Positions 6,677 to 16,316 of a stretch of 64,000 bases of DNA are shown one piece after another; the stretch's first letter is position 1, and each line of letters begins with the position of its first letter. This DNA comes from Armatimonadota bacterium. GTDB lineage: Bacteria; Armatimonadota; Zipacnadia; JAUWAU01. The stretch is from positions 1 to 64,000 of the forward strand of contig JAUWAU010000028.1 in the NCBI GenBank assembly GCA_030601885.1. The letters run 5' to 3'. Made by a program: the position numbers and the translations under genes. The notes under the pieces were generated by a model. That model saw only the letters and a program-made list of their open reading frames with translations. It was not told the origin of the DNA and did not search any database.

Positions 6677-9514
6677 TTAACCCTTTTCCTTTTCGCCTTT
6701 TCCGTGCCTCTCCCCCGCCTTCCGCTTCGCTTCGTTCAGCCACGTAAGCGCCTCCATGGGGGTCATGGAGTCGAGGTCGAGGCCCTTGAGGGCATCGATG
6801 AGCGGGTCGGGGGCGGCCTCGAAGAGCTGGAGCTGCATCGGCGGGCCGACGCTCTTGGCATCCGGAGATATGCTCGTCACCTGATCACTCTCGAGCGTGT
6901 GCAGCACCTGCTGCGCCCGCTCGATGACCTGCGGCGGCAACCCGGCGAGCCGCGCCACCTGCACGCCGTAGCTGCGGTCGGTGCCGCCGGGGGCGATCTT
7001 GTGCAGGAACGTGATGTCGTCGCCCTCCTCCTTGACCAGAATGCGATAGTTCTTCACGCCCTCCATGATCTCAGCCAGCTCGTTGAGATGGTGGTAGTGC
7101 GTGGCGAAGAGCGTCTTGGCGCCGATGTGCTTGAGGATGTACTCAGAGATGGCCCAGGCGATGGCGAGCCCGTCGAAGGTCGATGTGCCCCGGCCGATCT
7201 CGTCCAGGATCACCAGGCTGCGGTCCGTGGCATTGTGCAGGATGTTGGCCGCCTCGATCATCTCGACCATGAAGGTGCTCTGGCCGCTGGCCAGATCGTC
7301 CCGCGCGCCGACGCGGGTGAAGATCCGGTCAACGAGCCCGATCTTCGCCGCCCCCGCCGGCACGAAGCAGCCGATCTGGGCCATGAGCACGATGAGCGCC
7401 ACCTGCCGCAGATAGGTGGACTTGCCCGCCATGTTGGGGCCGGTGACGATGAGCATCCGGTCGGTGCTGGTGTTGGCGTAGCAGTCGTTGGGCACGAAGG
7501 CCATGTCGGGATTCGCGCGCTCCACCACCGGGTGCCGCCCGCCGTCGATCCGGATCTCGTCGCCATCATGCACCATCGGCTTGCTGTAGCCATTCTCGAC
7601 GGCCACGCGGGCGAAGCTGATGAGCACATCGAGCTGCCCGAGAGCCGACGCCGTTTCCATCACTCGGCACGCATGCGCCGCTACCTGCTCACGAAGCCGG
7701 ACAAACAGCTCGCGCTCCAGCTCGGCGATCTTCTCCTCGGCGCCCAGCACCTTGGCCTCCTGCTCCTTGAGGCCCGGGGTGATGAAGCGCTCGGCGTTGG
7801 TGAGCGTCTGTTTGCGGATGTAGTCCTCCGGGACCAGATCGAGCTTGGCCTTCGAGACCTCGATGTAGTACCCGAAGACCTGGTTGAAGCCGACCTTGAG
7901 CGACTTGATGCCCGTGCGCTCGCGCTCGCTCGCCTCCAGCGCCGCGATCCACTGCTTGCCCGAGGAGCTCGCCGTCCGCAACTCGTCGAGCGCCTCGTCT
8001 ACGCCCGATCGCATCATCCCCCCGTCCGTGATCTGCGCCGGCGGGTCCTCGACGAGGGTCGTATCGATGAGCTCGGCCACGTCCTCGAGCGGGTCGAGGC
8101 GGTTGTGGATGTCGAGGAGTAGAGGCGTATTGAGGTTGTAGCCGGAGCAGCTTGCTCCGGCGGTCTTGGGCTGTGCAGACCTCGGGCTGGCAGCCCGAGC
8201 TACATTTCTGTGGCTGCCCTCCCTGTGGAGCGCCTCACGCACCGCCGGCAGATGCGTCAGCGACGCCTGCAGCGCGCGCAGGTCCCGCGCGTTCGCCGTG
8301 CCCGCCGCCGTTCGGCTCATGAGCCTCTCGATATCGCGAATCTGTCGCAGCTCCTGCCCGACCTCCTGCCCCAGATCGGGCGCGTTGACGAACTCCTCGA
8401 CCGCATCCAGCCGGCGCTCAATGTTTTGGCGATCGAGCAGCGGCTGCAGCACCCATTGCCTGCACAGCCGCGCGCCCATTGGGGTAAGTGTCTTGTCCAG
8501 AACGCCGAGCAGGCTTCCCTCTCGCGACCCGGCCGCCAGGGACGCGGTCAGCTCCAGATTCCGCCGCGTGGTGCCGTCCAGGACCATGAAGTCCTGGATG
8601 CTGTACGTCGTGATCCCGCTCAGGTGCGGCAGTGCGGCGAGGTGGTTGGCGCGCAGGTAGTCGAGCACGATCGCGGCGGCGGCAATGGCCGCCGGCATGT
8701 CGTGGCACCCGTAGCCTCGCAGCGAGCTCACGCCGAAGTGCTCCGCAAGCGCCTGGGCGGGCGACTTGTGGGGAAAGGGCTCTGTCTCGACGCGCGTAAG
8801 GCGCGCCTGCAGCCCTCGCTCGATGGCAGACCGGAGCGTGTCGTCATCATACAGCTCCGCCGGCAGCAGGCACTCCGCCGGCTGCAGGCGGTGAAGCTCG
8901 TCGAGCAGGACGCCGAGGCCATGGACGTTTGCTGTAGGGCGAGGATGCCTATCCCCGCCACCGTGTGGCGCAGCCTGCGAGGCTGCGGGCCCTCCGTCCG
9001 AAGAAGCCGAATCGCCACCGCCTCGACAGGCTGGCAGCCTGTCCCACACAGCAACCTCCGTAACCAGGAAATCCCCAGTAGACACGTCGGCTGCAGCCAA
9101 CCCGATGCGCTCGCCATCCCGGGCAAGCGCGACCAGGTAGTTGTGGCTGCCGTGCTCGAGCATGGAGTCTTCGAGCACCGTGCCCGGCGTGACCACGCGC
9201 GTCACCTCCCGCCGCACCAGCCCCTTGGCTTTCTTCGGGTCTTCGACCTGATCGCAGATGGCCGCCCGATAGCCCTTGCGTATGAGCCGCGCCAGGTATC
9301 GCTCCACCGCGTGGTGCGGTACGCCGCACATGGGGATGCGGCTGCCCTCGCCCGCCTCGCGCGAGGTGAGCGTCAGCTCGAGCTCCTGGGCAGCCACCTT
9401 GGCGTCCTCGCCGAAGAGCTCGTAGAAGTCGCCCATGCGAAACAGCAGCAGCACATCGGGGTACTGCCGCTTTATCGAGTTGTATTGCCGAAACATCGGC
9501 GTGAGTTTTGCCAC
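6677..9514 (-). CDS. mutS: DNA mismatch repair ATPase MutS, carrying two in-frame repeat insertions
   Basis: This 945-residue MutS1 recognises mismatches and starts repair. The mismatch-binding F-x-E is in 'MGDFYELFGED', Walker A in 'GPNMAGKSTYLRQ', Walker B in 'LVILDEIGRGTSTFDG', and the H-loop in 'LFATHYHHL'. The protein is longer than the usual 850-880 residues. The excess is mainly two segments coded by GTAG-headed palindromic repeats. One, at about residues 155-194 in the connector domain, reads 'RGGGDSASSDGG' to 'GGGDRHPRPTANV'. The other, at about residues 430-459 in the lever domain, includes 'RNVARAASPRSAQPKTAG' and ends 'ASCSGYN'. Conserved sequence resumes immediately on each side, so both are additions, not replacements. 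No mutL is in the window. The start ATG at 9514 gives the normal N-terminus 'LTPMFRQYNSIK'. Confidence 0.97.
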   Translation of the reverse strand: MAKLTPMFRQYNSIKRQYPDVLLLFRMGDFYELFGEDAKVAAQELELTLTSREAGEGSRIPMCGVPHHAVERYLARLIRKGYRAAICDQVEDPKKAKGLVRREVTRVVTPGTVLEDSMLEHGSHNYLVALARDGERIGLAAADVSTGDFLVTEVAVWDRLPACRGGGDSASSDGGPAASQAAPHGGGDRHPRPTANVHGLGVLLDELHRLQPAECLLPAELYDDDTLRSAIERGLQARLTRVETEPFPHKSPAQALAEHFGVSSLRGYGCHDMPAAIAAAAIVLDYLRANHLAALPHLSGITTYSIQDFMVLDGTTRRNLELTASLAAGSREGSLLGVLDKTLTPMGARLCRQWVLQPLLDRQNIERRLDAVEEFVNAPDLGQEVGQELRQIRDIERLMSRTAAGTANARDLRALQASLTHLPAVREALHREGSHRNVARAASPRSAQPKTAGASCSGYNLNTPLLLDIHNRLDPLEDVAELIDTTLVEDPPAQITDGGMMRSGVDEALDELRTASSSGKQWIAALEASERERTGIKSLKVGFNQVFGYYIEVSKAKLDLVPEDYIRKQTLTNAERFITPGLKEQEAKVLGAEEKIAELERELFVRLREQVAAHACRVMETASALGQLDVLISFARVAVENGYSKPMVHDGDEIRIDGGRHPVVERANPDMAFVPNDCYANTSTDRMLIVTGPNMAGKSTYLRQVALIVLMAQIGCFVPAGAAKIGLVDRIFTRVGARDDLASGQSTFMVEMIEAANILHNATDRSLVILDEIGRGTSTFDGLAIAWAISEYILKHIGAKTLFATHYHHLNELAEIMEGVKNYRILVKEEGDDITFLHKIAPGGTDRSYGVQVARLAGLPPQVIERAQQVLHTLESDQVTSISPDAKSVGPPMQLQLFEAAPDPLIDALKGLDLDSMTPMEALTWLNEAKRKAGERHGKGEKEKG
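8138..8203 (+). repeat. GTAG-headed double palindrome (BIME-like) inside mutS
   Basis: GTAG at 8138 runs into a perfect 9-bp stem, GCCGGAGCA-gct-TGCTCCGGC (8141-8161). After a 19-nt spacer comes a perfect 8-bp stem, CTCGGGCT-ggc-AGCCCGAG (8181-8199), closed by CTAC at 8200-8203. The opposed GTAG and CTAC ends give the REP-spacer-inverted-REP layout known from BIMEs. It is read in frame by mutS. The first stem recurs in inverted orientation at 18477-18497. Confidence 0.85.
8934..9050 (+). repeat. GTAG-headed array of three palindromes inside mutS
   Basis: GTAG at 8934 precedes a near-perfect stem, GGCGAGGAT-gcct-ATCCCCGCC. Then comes a perfect 8-bp stem with its loop, CGCAGCCT-gcg-AGGCTGCG (8969-8987). 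The third is another perfect 8-bp stem, GACAGGCT-ggc-AGCCTGTC (9025-9043). GTGTGG before the second stem mirrors CCACAC after the third. The first hairpin matches those at 26881 and 27850 almost base for base. mutS reads through the whole array without a stop. Confidence 0.85.
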
Positions 9515-9615
9515 CGAAGCAGCTCCGCAATCCCCATGTGCCCTGTGGGCGGAAGTGTGGTTCGGCGATTATAACACCCGTACGGAGGGACGGACAAGGC
9601 GGGAACCGAGACGAG

Positions 9616-10905
9616 TCACGGCGCAGGCTCGTGTAGCCCGGCCGCGGGTTGGGCGTGAGATAGCGGAATCCGGTGCTGGCGGGCGTAGCGCTCGGCACGG
9701 GCGATGCGCTTGGCCAGCGACGGGTGCGAGTAGAGCCAGAACTCGACGAAAGGCGGCGGCTCCGGGTCGGAAAGGTTGGCCTCCGACAGCCGGCGGAACG
9801 AGGCGATCGTCGCCTCTGGGTCCTGCGTCACCTCGAGGCAGTGCAGATCGGCCTGTGTCTCGATATGGCGCGATGCCGCATTCCCCGCCGGTCCCAGTAA
9901 GAACCCGATGACGACCGCCAGAAGTGCCAGCAGCGGGAAGCCGGCCACGTCATCCACTCCGCCAACGCCGAGACGTGTCGGCAGATGGGATACGAGCACC
10001 GGCGCGATGCGGCTCACCAGCAGCGCCGTGAGGCTGATGATCCCGACGGCCGTGAGCACCCCGTACCATACGTGGCGCTTCACGTAATGGCCCATCTCGT
10101 GGGCCATCACCGCCTCGATCTCCCGCGGCGGCATCGCCTCCAGGAGCGTGTCCCACAGCACGATGCGCTTTGTGCCGAGCAGCCCCGTGACGAAGGCGTT
10201 CAGCTTGCGCGTCTGCTTGCTCTTGTCCACCTGGTAGACGTCCCGGGCATCGATGCCGTGCTGGTGGGCCATCCGCAGGATCCGGTCCTTCAGCTCGCGG
10301 TCCTCCAGCGGCGTGTACTTGTTGAACAGCGGGTCGATGACGATGGGTGCAACGACCACGAGAAACACGGCCAGCGGCAGCGACGCCGCGCCGAACCACA
10401 GCCACCAGTGCTGCGGGCTGCGGCCCATGAGCCAGTACACCAAGCACAGCGTCGGCACGCCGATGACCAGCGCGACGAGAAAGCCGAGCCACTCCTCCCA
10501 CAGCCAGCCGCCGAGGGGCTGGGCTGAGAGGTGATACTTGTGCTCGATGGCGTACCCGGCGTAGAGCGAAAAGGGAAGCTGCAGCAACGCCAGGGCGCCC
10601 AGGCAGATGCCGAAGTACAGGGCGCGCGCTGCCAGGGGATGTCCGAAGGCGCTCTCAGCGACGCCCCGCAGCAGCGTGGAAAGCCCCGAGAAGAGGATGA
10701 GGGCCAGGGCGGCCAGAGTCCATGCGACCTGGACGAAGGCGAGGATGTTGCGCGTGCGGGAGTATGACTTGATCTGCGCCTGTCTATCCGCGCCCGTTTC
10801 GTTTGCGACCGAGTCAGTGGATTCGGCGAAGGCCGAGCGCGCCGCGAGCCATGGGCTGCTCAGCAAGGCGGCTATGACGGCCGCATAGCAGAGGGCACGC
10901 CTCAT
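9616..10905 (-). CDS. M48 family Ste24-type integral membrane zinc metalloprotease
   Basis: The protein is 429 residues with several membrane helices (for example 'TLAALALILFSGLSTLL' and 'FLVALVIGVPTLCLVYWLM'). The zinc-binding HExxH is in 'EAVMAHEMGHYVKRHVW', and the third ligand region, which includes E, is in 'ETQADLHCLEV'. This matches CAAX-prenyl-protease-1/Ste24-type M48 peptidases, which act in the cytoplasmic membrane. Bacterial members are linked to membrane protein quality control; the substrate is not known. Its ATG overlaps the 3' end of miaB by four bases, so the two are translationally coupled. A signal-like N-terminus ('AAVIAALLSSPWLAARSAFA') precedes the core. Confidence 0.9.
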   Translation of the reverse strand: MRRALCYAAVIAALLSSPWLAARSAFAESTDSVANETGADRQAQIKSYSRTRNILAFVQVAWTLAALALILFSGLSTLLRGVAESAFGHPLAARALYFGICLGALALLQLPFSLYAGYAIEHKYHLSAQPLGGWLWEEWLGFLVALVIGVPTLCLVYWLMGRSPQHWWLWFGAASLPLAVFLVVVAPIVIDPLFNKYTPLEDRELKDRILRMAHQHGIDARDVYQVDKSKQTRKLNAFVTGLLGTKRIVLWDTLLEAMPPREIEAVMAHEMGHYVKRHVWYGVLTAVGIISLTALLVSRIAPVLVSHLPTRLGVGGVDDVAGFPLLALLAVVIGFLLGPAGNAASRHIETQADLHCLEVTQDPEATIASFRRLSEANLSDPEPPPFVEFWLYSHPSLAKRIARAERYARQHRIPLSHAQPAAGLHEPAP

Positions 10906-12254
10906 GGGGCGGCTGCTCCATCTGCAGGCTCACCGGTCAGGCCCCAGACGTAGCCGCCGGTAATGGTCACGTCAACGAGGGAGCCCTTGAGCGACGTCCG
11001 GCAGGGGAAGACAACGAGCTTGTTGGCTCGCGTGCGGCCCTGCATGCGCCCGGTGCGGCGCTTGTCCGGACCCTCGACGAGCACCTCCACGCACTGCCCT
11101 GCCAGGGCACGGTTCTTTGCCCGGCCCATCTCGTTCTGCAGCCCCACGAGACGCTCCAGCCGCCTCTGCTTCTCCGGCTCCGGGACCTTGTCCGACATAT
11201 TGGCTGCCGCCACGCCGGGCCGATCGTTGTACTTGAACATGAAGGCCTGATCGAAGCGGATACGCTCCATGGCCTGCAGCGTGTGCTCGAACTGCTCCGG
11301 CGTCTCGCCGGGAAAGCCGACGATCATGTCCGTGGTAATCGCCACGCCGGAGATGACCTCTCGCGCCCGATCGATGAGTCGGAGGTACTCGCCCAGCGTG
11401 TAGCGGCGATTCATGCGCCCGAGGACCTCGTCGTCCCCCGACTGCAGCGGCAGATGCAGATGCTCGCACACGTTCTCGAGGTCGGCCACGGCCCGGAGCA
11501 GCTTCTCCGAGCAGTCCTTTGGGTGCGAGGTGGTGAACCGAATCCGCTCGATGCCCGCCACGTCATTCACGAGTGCGAGCAGATCGGCGAAGTCGATGTC
11601 CAGGTCCATGTCGGCTCCATAGGCGTTCACATTCTGACCCAGGAGCGTGACCTCGATAAAGCCCGCGTCGGCCAGCCGCCGCACTTCGTCAACGATGTCT
11701 TCAGGCAGTCGGCTCCGCTCCGGACCACGGGCGTACGGGACGACGCAGTAGGCGCAGAAGTTGCTGCACCCATACACGGCCGTAACCCACGCACCGACGC
11801 CGGCATCTCGGCGCTCCGGCAGCCCCTCAGGAACGATGCGGTGCAAGTCGAGCAGCTCGGCCGGGCGCGACGGGCCTTCCTCGCCGCCGTCTTGTCTCGC
11901 CCGGACCGCCTCCGCCAGAGCGGCATACTCCCGCGGGCCGACGATCAGGTCAACGAAGGGGGCGCGCTTCTTTATCTCATCGCTCACGATCTGCGCCATG
12001 CAGCCCGAGACGACGATGAGCATCTCCGGGCGCCGTTCCTTCAGCCGCCGCAGCTCGCCCAGCCTGCTGAACACCTTCCGGTGGGGTTTGTCCCGCACCG
12101 AGCAGGTGTTGAGCACCACGACGTCGGCATCCTCCGGCCGCTCTGCCGGCTCGTAGCCGAGCTCGGACAGCACGCCCGCTATCGTCTCGGAGTCGTGCAC
12201 GTTCATCTGGCACCCATACGTGTGCACGAACATACGCTGCCGCTTCTCAGTCAT
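10902..12254 (-). CDS. miaB: tRNA-2-methylthio-N6-dimethylallyladenosine synthase MiaB
   Basis: This radical-SAM methylthiotransferase modifies i6A37 of tRNAs. The three N-terminal cysteines for the auxiliary cluster are in 'TYGCQMN', 'LNTCSVRDK' and 'VVSGCMAQ'. The radical-SAM CxxxCxxC is in 'GCSNFCAYCVVPYARGPERS', and a C-terminal TRAM domain follows ('VEVLVEG' to 'VDVTITGGYVWGL'). The track ORF begins at 12305; the ATG at 12254 gives 'MTEKRQRMFVHTYGCQMN', the normal distance to the first cysteine, so I prefer it (about 450 residues). No strong ribosome binding site supports either start. The gene is coupled to the downstream M48 protease gene by a 4-bp overlap. Confidence 0.95.
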   Translation of the reverse strand: MTEKRQRMFVHTYGCQMNVHDSETIAGVLSELGYEPAERPEDADVVVLNTCSVRDKPHRKVFSRLGELRRLKERRPEMLIVVSGCMAQIVSDEIKKRAPFVDLIVGPREYAALAEAVRARQDGGEEGPSRPAELLDLHRIVPEGLPERRDAGVGAWVTAVYGCSNFCAYCVVPYARGPERSRLPEDIVDEVRRLADAGFIEVTLLGQNVNAYGADMDLDIDFADLLALVNDVAGIERIRFTTSHPKDCSEKLLRAVADLENVCEHLHLPLQSGDDEVLGRMNRRYTLGEYLRLIDRAREVISGVAITTDMIVGFPGETPEQFEHTLQAMERIRFDQAFMFKYNDRPGVAAANMSDKVPEPEKQRRLERLVGLQNEMGRAKNRALAGQCVEVLVEGPDKRRTGRMQGRTRANKLVVFPCRTSLKGSLVDVTITGGYVWGLTGEPADGAAAP

Positions 12255-12435
12255 TGCGCTACCAGCCCTAAGTTCCTTGGGCGCAATCGAACGATACGGG
12301 GTCATGATACGGTACGAATCAGGACACAGTCAAGCGAGGTGGCACGAGGGAACAACCCCTGGCACAATAGGTGGCAAGAGGCTCTTGCACGTGAGGGTCG
12401 CCTTGCTCCTGGTGCGGAGAGAACCGTCTCACCAC

Positions 12436-15400
12436 TCACCGCACGTCCTGCGTCATCGCAATGCCGTCAATCCACGCCTCGCCCTCGGCCTTGAGGCTGT
12501 TGCGGTTGATATTGATACGCACTCGTCCCAGGGACAAGGCCTCAGGGTGGGCCTCGATGATCCACCGCTGCCAGCCGTCGGCGTCCGGCTCCCCCACCGT
12601 CCCCTTGAAGCTCTGCGGCGCCACGTCGCCCGACAGCGGCTCACAGGAGAGCGAGAAGCTGGGGTACACGTCGCCCTCGGTGCGGACCCAGCCCTCGATG
12701 CGCACCGTAGCGCCGGCTTTCAGGACGATGTCGTCTGACTCGAGCGGCACGCTGAAGCCCGGCCGCGGATTCTCCCGCGTTATGACCACGTGCAGGCTCT
12801 GCTCCCCTTCTTTCTTCACGGCGCGATCCATGAGCAGGGCCTTCTCGCGGATGGGTTTCCAGACGTTGCTGGTGGTCGCCTTCACCCGCCATGCACCCCA
12901 GTGCTTGGTGCCCTGCTCGAAGCCGGGATTGGCCAACTGCTCGTGGGCCATGCCCAGCATGACCTCCAGCGCCGCCTTGTAGTGCACTTCTTCCTCTTCC
13001 TGGCCGAACCCGGCCTCCCGTGCCTGCTGCAGGAACACCGCGGCCAGGGCGTACAGCGGATCGGCGTATTCGCGGCTGAGAATGGCCGCGTACACCAGCG
13101 TCATGCCCATCTCCAGATGCCGCTTGTCTCCCGTCCACCGGTAGGCATATCCCAGAGCCGGGAACAGCATGTTGCCCCGGTCGCCGATCTTGCCCTCGAC
13201 GATGGTGCGGATGATGCGCTGGTCCGTGGTGAGCGGGTTGTCCCGGAAGTACTCGGGCCGGCTGTGCTCGTAGGGCTGCACGCTCATCGCCACCGCGGTC
13301 TCCTCCGCCATGAACTGCTCCCACTGCGCATCCCCCGTTGCCAGCCGCATCTTGGCGATGCTGTACAGGCCATACCAGGGGACGAAGTTGGCCGGATAGA
13401 TCCACGTGCCTTGGCTGCCGCTCTGGAAGAGGCCGGGGAACGGCGTCTCCGCTGCCGCGAGGCTGCGGCGCTGGAAGTCGCATATCTCGTGATACTTCGC
13501 GAGGAGGGCCTCGTCGCCCGTGAGCATGTACAGGTCCGCCATGTTGTCGAGCACGCGAGTGACCGTCCGGCCTCCCTGCGTCAGCGAATCAAGCGACAGG
13601 TTCTTGAGGTACTCCGCATGCAGCAGCGCCACTTCCATCGACCGCCGCTCGCCCGTGGTCATGTAGTGATCCAGAAGGCTCTGGATCCAGGCGTGCGACG
13701 TGCTCTTGCCGCCGAGCGTGTGGCTCGGATTGTGGGTGATAGTCGCCCCGGAGATCTGATGGATGTCGATATCCCGATAGTGCCGCGCTGCCGCCTGAGC
13801 GATGGCGAAGAACTCCGGCCTTCCCGTCCGGATATAGTGCAGCCACATGGCGTGTCCGCGCTGCGTCTCGAGGTTGCACCAACCGCCGTCGCCGTACGCA
13901 TCGCCGTAGTTGAACTGCCCATAGCAGTCGCCGCCTGCCAGAGACTCAGGGTTCATTCGCCCCAGGCACGCCGGGCTTTCCACGGCCTTCTCGAAGCGCG
14001 GGAACGGGCTTTCGGCGTGGGGCAGAATCTGGCCGCCAAACACGCCGCTGCGGCAATACACCTCCGGCGAAGCCGCCAGGCGAGCCGGCCCCATCATGCG
14101 CTCGGGCGCAGTGGCCTTCGGGCCCAGCCACAGATTCACGACATACGTCTTCGACATCCCCTGCGTCAACTCGACGGCTTTGAGGCTGGACGGCCAGAAC
14201 GACACCGTCAGCCCATCCCGGTCCACCGACAGCTCCATCGGATGATTCTGCCACCAGTCCTCCACGGCCACTTGCAGCACCTGCTCGCCCAGGTCGAGCT
14301 CAGCCCACCCGGCGGCCTTGCCGTCGAACGTCTCGACCTTTCCGTCCGCGCCCTGCAGTTCGTAGAAGTACCTCCTGTCCACATCGAGCTGCGTGATAGA
14401 GGCAGGACCAGCGCTGACATCGACCTCGTGCACTGCGTCGCCCTCGCCGATGAAGCGGACACGCCTCACACTGCCGTCTCCCAAGGGCAAGCGCCATTGT
14501 ATGCCGCGGACGGCGACGCTCCGCGACGCGTTGGTATTGATCCACGTGTACTCGAGCCGAACGAGCGGCTGCGCGCGGAACACGTGCACCCGCGCCACAT
14601 ACGAGAGCAGATGCTCGCCCTGGGCCGACCGGTGGTCGCCCTCGATGCGCACGGTCGCCTGCAGCGGGCCGGCATCCTCGACACGAACAGAGGCAACATC
14701 TCCGTCCGTGGACGAGAACTCCCGCCCGTCCAGGGACGTCACCACGAATCCGGCCGCGCCGCTTCCTCCAAGCTCCGGGCCGCCGAAGTGCCGCTTGTCG
14801 ATATTGACTTGGAGAGCCTCGCTCTGTATCCGCACGGCGCCGTCCGATTCGTGCACTCGCAGTGGCTCGCCCAGGTGTCGAGGAGGCGGCCTGCTGCCGT
14901 ATAGCAGACCCCATCGGCCGCGGCCGTCGCTTTCCGCCACCAGCTCGGCGCATTTGACGGAGCCATCGCCCTTCCACCGGGCGAGGACCCGAGTCTGGCT
15001 TGGCACCAGTGTCGCGCCCGCTCCCGCGATGTGCCAATCCCCCGTTTCCCAACACTCTCCCTGCGGCAGAGAGACGGCGCCGCGCATTGGCCAGCCTCGA
15101 GGCAGCGACGCTGCATCCTCCAGCGCATGCAGCGCTACGTGGCCGCTCTTGCGTGGCCCGCTCTGCTGCGCTGCAGGTGGCTCGGGGACGGCTGGGTACA
15201 AGGGACTGCGCAGATTGTCCAGGCGCTCGTAGGACATCAGCGAGGCGTTCGAGCCGAATAGCGTCGCCACTCCCCCGTTTTCGAATTGCACCGCGTCCAG
15301 CCGCAGCTCACCCTCCTCAAGCGACTCCACCGTCAGATCCACCGGCCCCAGGACGCCGCGGTTGCGGACGGGTGGCACGTCCACGGTCATCGAGTAGCGT

Positions 15401-16287
15401 TCCCAGTCCGTGCCGACGGTGACGTCCTTGGTCTCCGTGTCAGTCACGAACGGCCTGCCCTGGCGATACGTGGCCACCGAGATCCGCGCCTCGTGCCCCG
15501 CGCTTGCCGCCTTCAGGTACACAGAGAATGTGTACAGGCCCGAGCCGCGTGCATGAATCTCGCGCTGGAGCACGAATGCGCCCGGGGTCGTCGTCGCGAG
15601 GCACTGCTCGCCGTCGAACGCCCCGTCTCGCACGACGCGCCAGGGCGTTTCGGATTCGCGGTAATCGCCGCATCGGTGCCATGTCTGCAGCGGAGAGCCG
15701 TCCGGTCGCTCGATCTCAAAGCCGGCGTCCATGAGCAAGTTCTGCATTTGGTTCCACCTGGCCAGCGCGTCTTTGCTGGGCTGAGCGACGAATTCGATCT
15801 TCGTGATGTGAATGGATTTGCCCTCGCCGCGCACGTAGATGCCGATGGTGAAGGGCGCCGAGCCGCTCCACCCAGTGCGACTTGGCAGATGCACGATGTG
15901 CACTCCGTCCCCCGGCGTCCAGTCCAGGACCACTTGCTTGTCCTGCAGCGCGCCGTTGATGAGCTTGACCATGAAGGGCCCTTCGGCCTGATCCACCTGC
16001 GCCACCAGGTAGGGGAAGCGGTCCAGGTCCACCTCGCCGATCCCGCGGAAGCACGACCCGTAGTAGCTTTCCTCGCCCGCTTTCAGGACCGCCCCCTCGG
16101 GCCCCTCGGCGATAGTGGCATTATGCGGCCCGCCCCAACCTCCCGTTGGATGGTCGGCGGTCCACATCTCCACCGTAACGCCCGCCTGCGCGTCGGCGGG
16201 GACGGTCCGGCCACAGAACACGCCGACGCAGAGGCTGAGCCAGCACGTCGCGATCGTATGGTAGGGCATGAACGGTGCGCGTTTCAT
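12436..16287 (-). CDS. Secreted YetA/PcRGLX-like (PL26-type) polysaccharide lyase with N- and C-terminal carbohydrate-binding-like domains
   Basis: The protein is about 1283 residues with a signal peptide ('IATCWLSLCVGVFCGRTVPA'). Residues about 35-350 look like two beta-sandwich binding modules ('NLLMDAGFEIERPDG', 'GLYTFSVYLKAA'). The centre starts with 'WPMRGAVSLPQGECWETG' and 'TRVLARWKGDGSVKCAEL', typical of the N-terminal RIFT barrel of the PcRGLX/YetA family (exo-rhamnogalacturonan lyases). The alpha/alpha toroid is shown by 'YGQFNYGDAYGDGGWCNLE' and 'HNPSHTLGGKSTSHAW'. A further beta-domain closes the protein ('QLANPGFEQGTKHW', 'VRININ'). Likely extracellular action is on rhamnogalacturonan-type pectin. 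The start at 16287 is chosen over the track's 16332 because it leads into the signal peptide. Confidence 0.8.
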   Translation of the reverse strand: MKRAPFMPYHTIATCWLSLCVGVFCGRTVPADAQAGVTVEMWTADHPTGGWGGPHNATIAEGPEGAVLKAGEESYYGSCFRGIGEVDLDRFPYLVAQVDQAEGPFMVKLINGALQDKQVVLDWTPGDGVHIVHLPSRTGWSGSAPFTIGIYVRGEGKSIHITKIEFVAQPSKDALARWNQMQNLLMDAGFEIERPDGSPLQTWHRCGDYRESETPWRVVRDGAFDGEQCLATTTPGAFVLQREIHARGSGLYTFSVYLKAASAGHEARISVATYRQGRPFVTDTETKDVTVGTDWERYSMTVDVPPVRNRGVLGPVDLTVESLEEGELRLDAVQFENGGVATLFGSNASLMSYERLDNLRSPLYPAVPEPPAAQQSGPRKSGHVALHALEDAASLPRGWPMRGAVSLPQGECWETGDWHIAGAGATLVPSQTRVLARWKGDGSVKCAELVAESDGRGRWGLLYGSRPPPRHLGEPLRVHESDGAVRIQSEALQVNIDKRHFGGPELGGSGAAGFVVTSLDGREFSSTDGDVASVRVEDAGPLQATVRIEGDHRSAQGEHLLSYVARVHVFRAQPLVRLEYTWINTNASRSVAVRGIQWRLPLGDGSVRRVRFIGEGDAVHEVDVSAGPASITQLDVDRRYFYELQGADGKVETFDGKAAGWAELDLGEQVLQVAVEDWWQNHPMELSVDRDGLTVSFWPSSLKAVELTQGMSKTYVVNLWLGPKATAPERMMGPARLAASPEVYCRSGVFGGQILPHAESPFPRFEKAVESPACLGRMNPESLAGGDCYGQFNYGDAYGDGGWCNLETQRGHAMWLHYIRTGRPEFFAIAQAAARHYRDIDIHQISGATITHNPSHTLGGKSTSHAWIQSLLDHYMTTGERRSMEVALLHAEYLKNLSLDSLTQGGRTVTRVLDNMADLYMLTGDEALLAKYHEICDFQRRSLAAAETPFPGLFQSGSQGTWIYPANFVPWYGLYSIAKMRLATGDAQWEQFMAEETAVAMSVQPYEHSRPEYFRDNPLTTDQRIIRTIVEGKIGDRGNMLFPALGYAYRWTGDKRHLEMGMTLVYAAILSREYADPLYALAAVFLQQAREAGFGQEEEEVHYKAALEVMLGMAHEQLANPGFEQGTKHWGAWRVKATTSNVWKPIREKALLMDRAVKKEGEQSLHVVITRENPRPGFSVPLESDDIVLKAGATVRIEGWVRTEGDVYPSFSLSCEPLSGDVAPQSFKGTVGEPDADGWQRWIIEAHPEALSLGRVRININRNSLKAEGEAWIDGIAMTQDVR

Positions 16288-16316
16288 CGTCCGCTGCCTC
16301 CGTCGCTGCTTTAGGG

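Noticed and set aside
6644-8122. 492-codon plus-strand ORF opposite mutS
   Set aside because: Antisense shadow rich in Arg, His and Leu; the mutS motifs lie on the other strand over its full length.
12790-14904. 704-codon plus-strand ORF opposite the PL26-type gene
   Set aside because: Antisense shadow with low-complexity His/Arg/Leu content and no recognisable motif.
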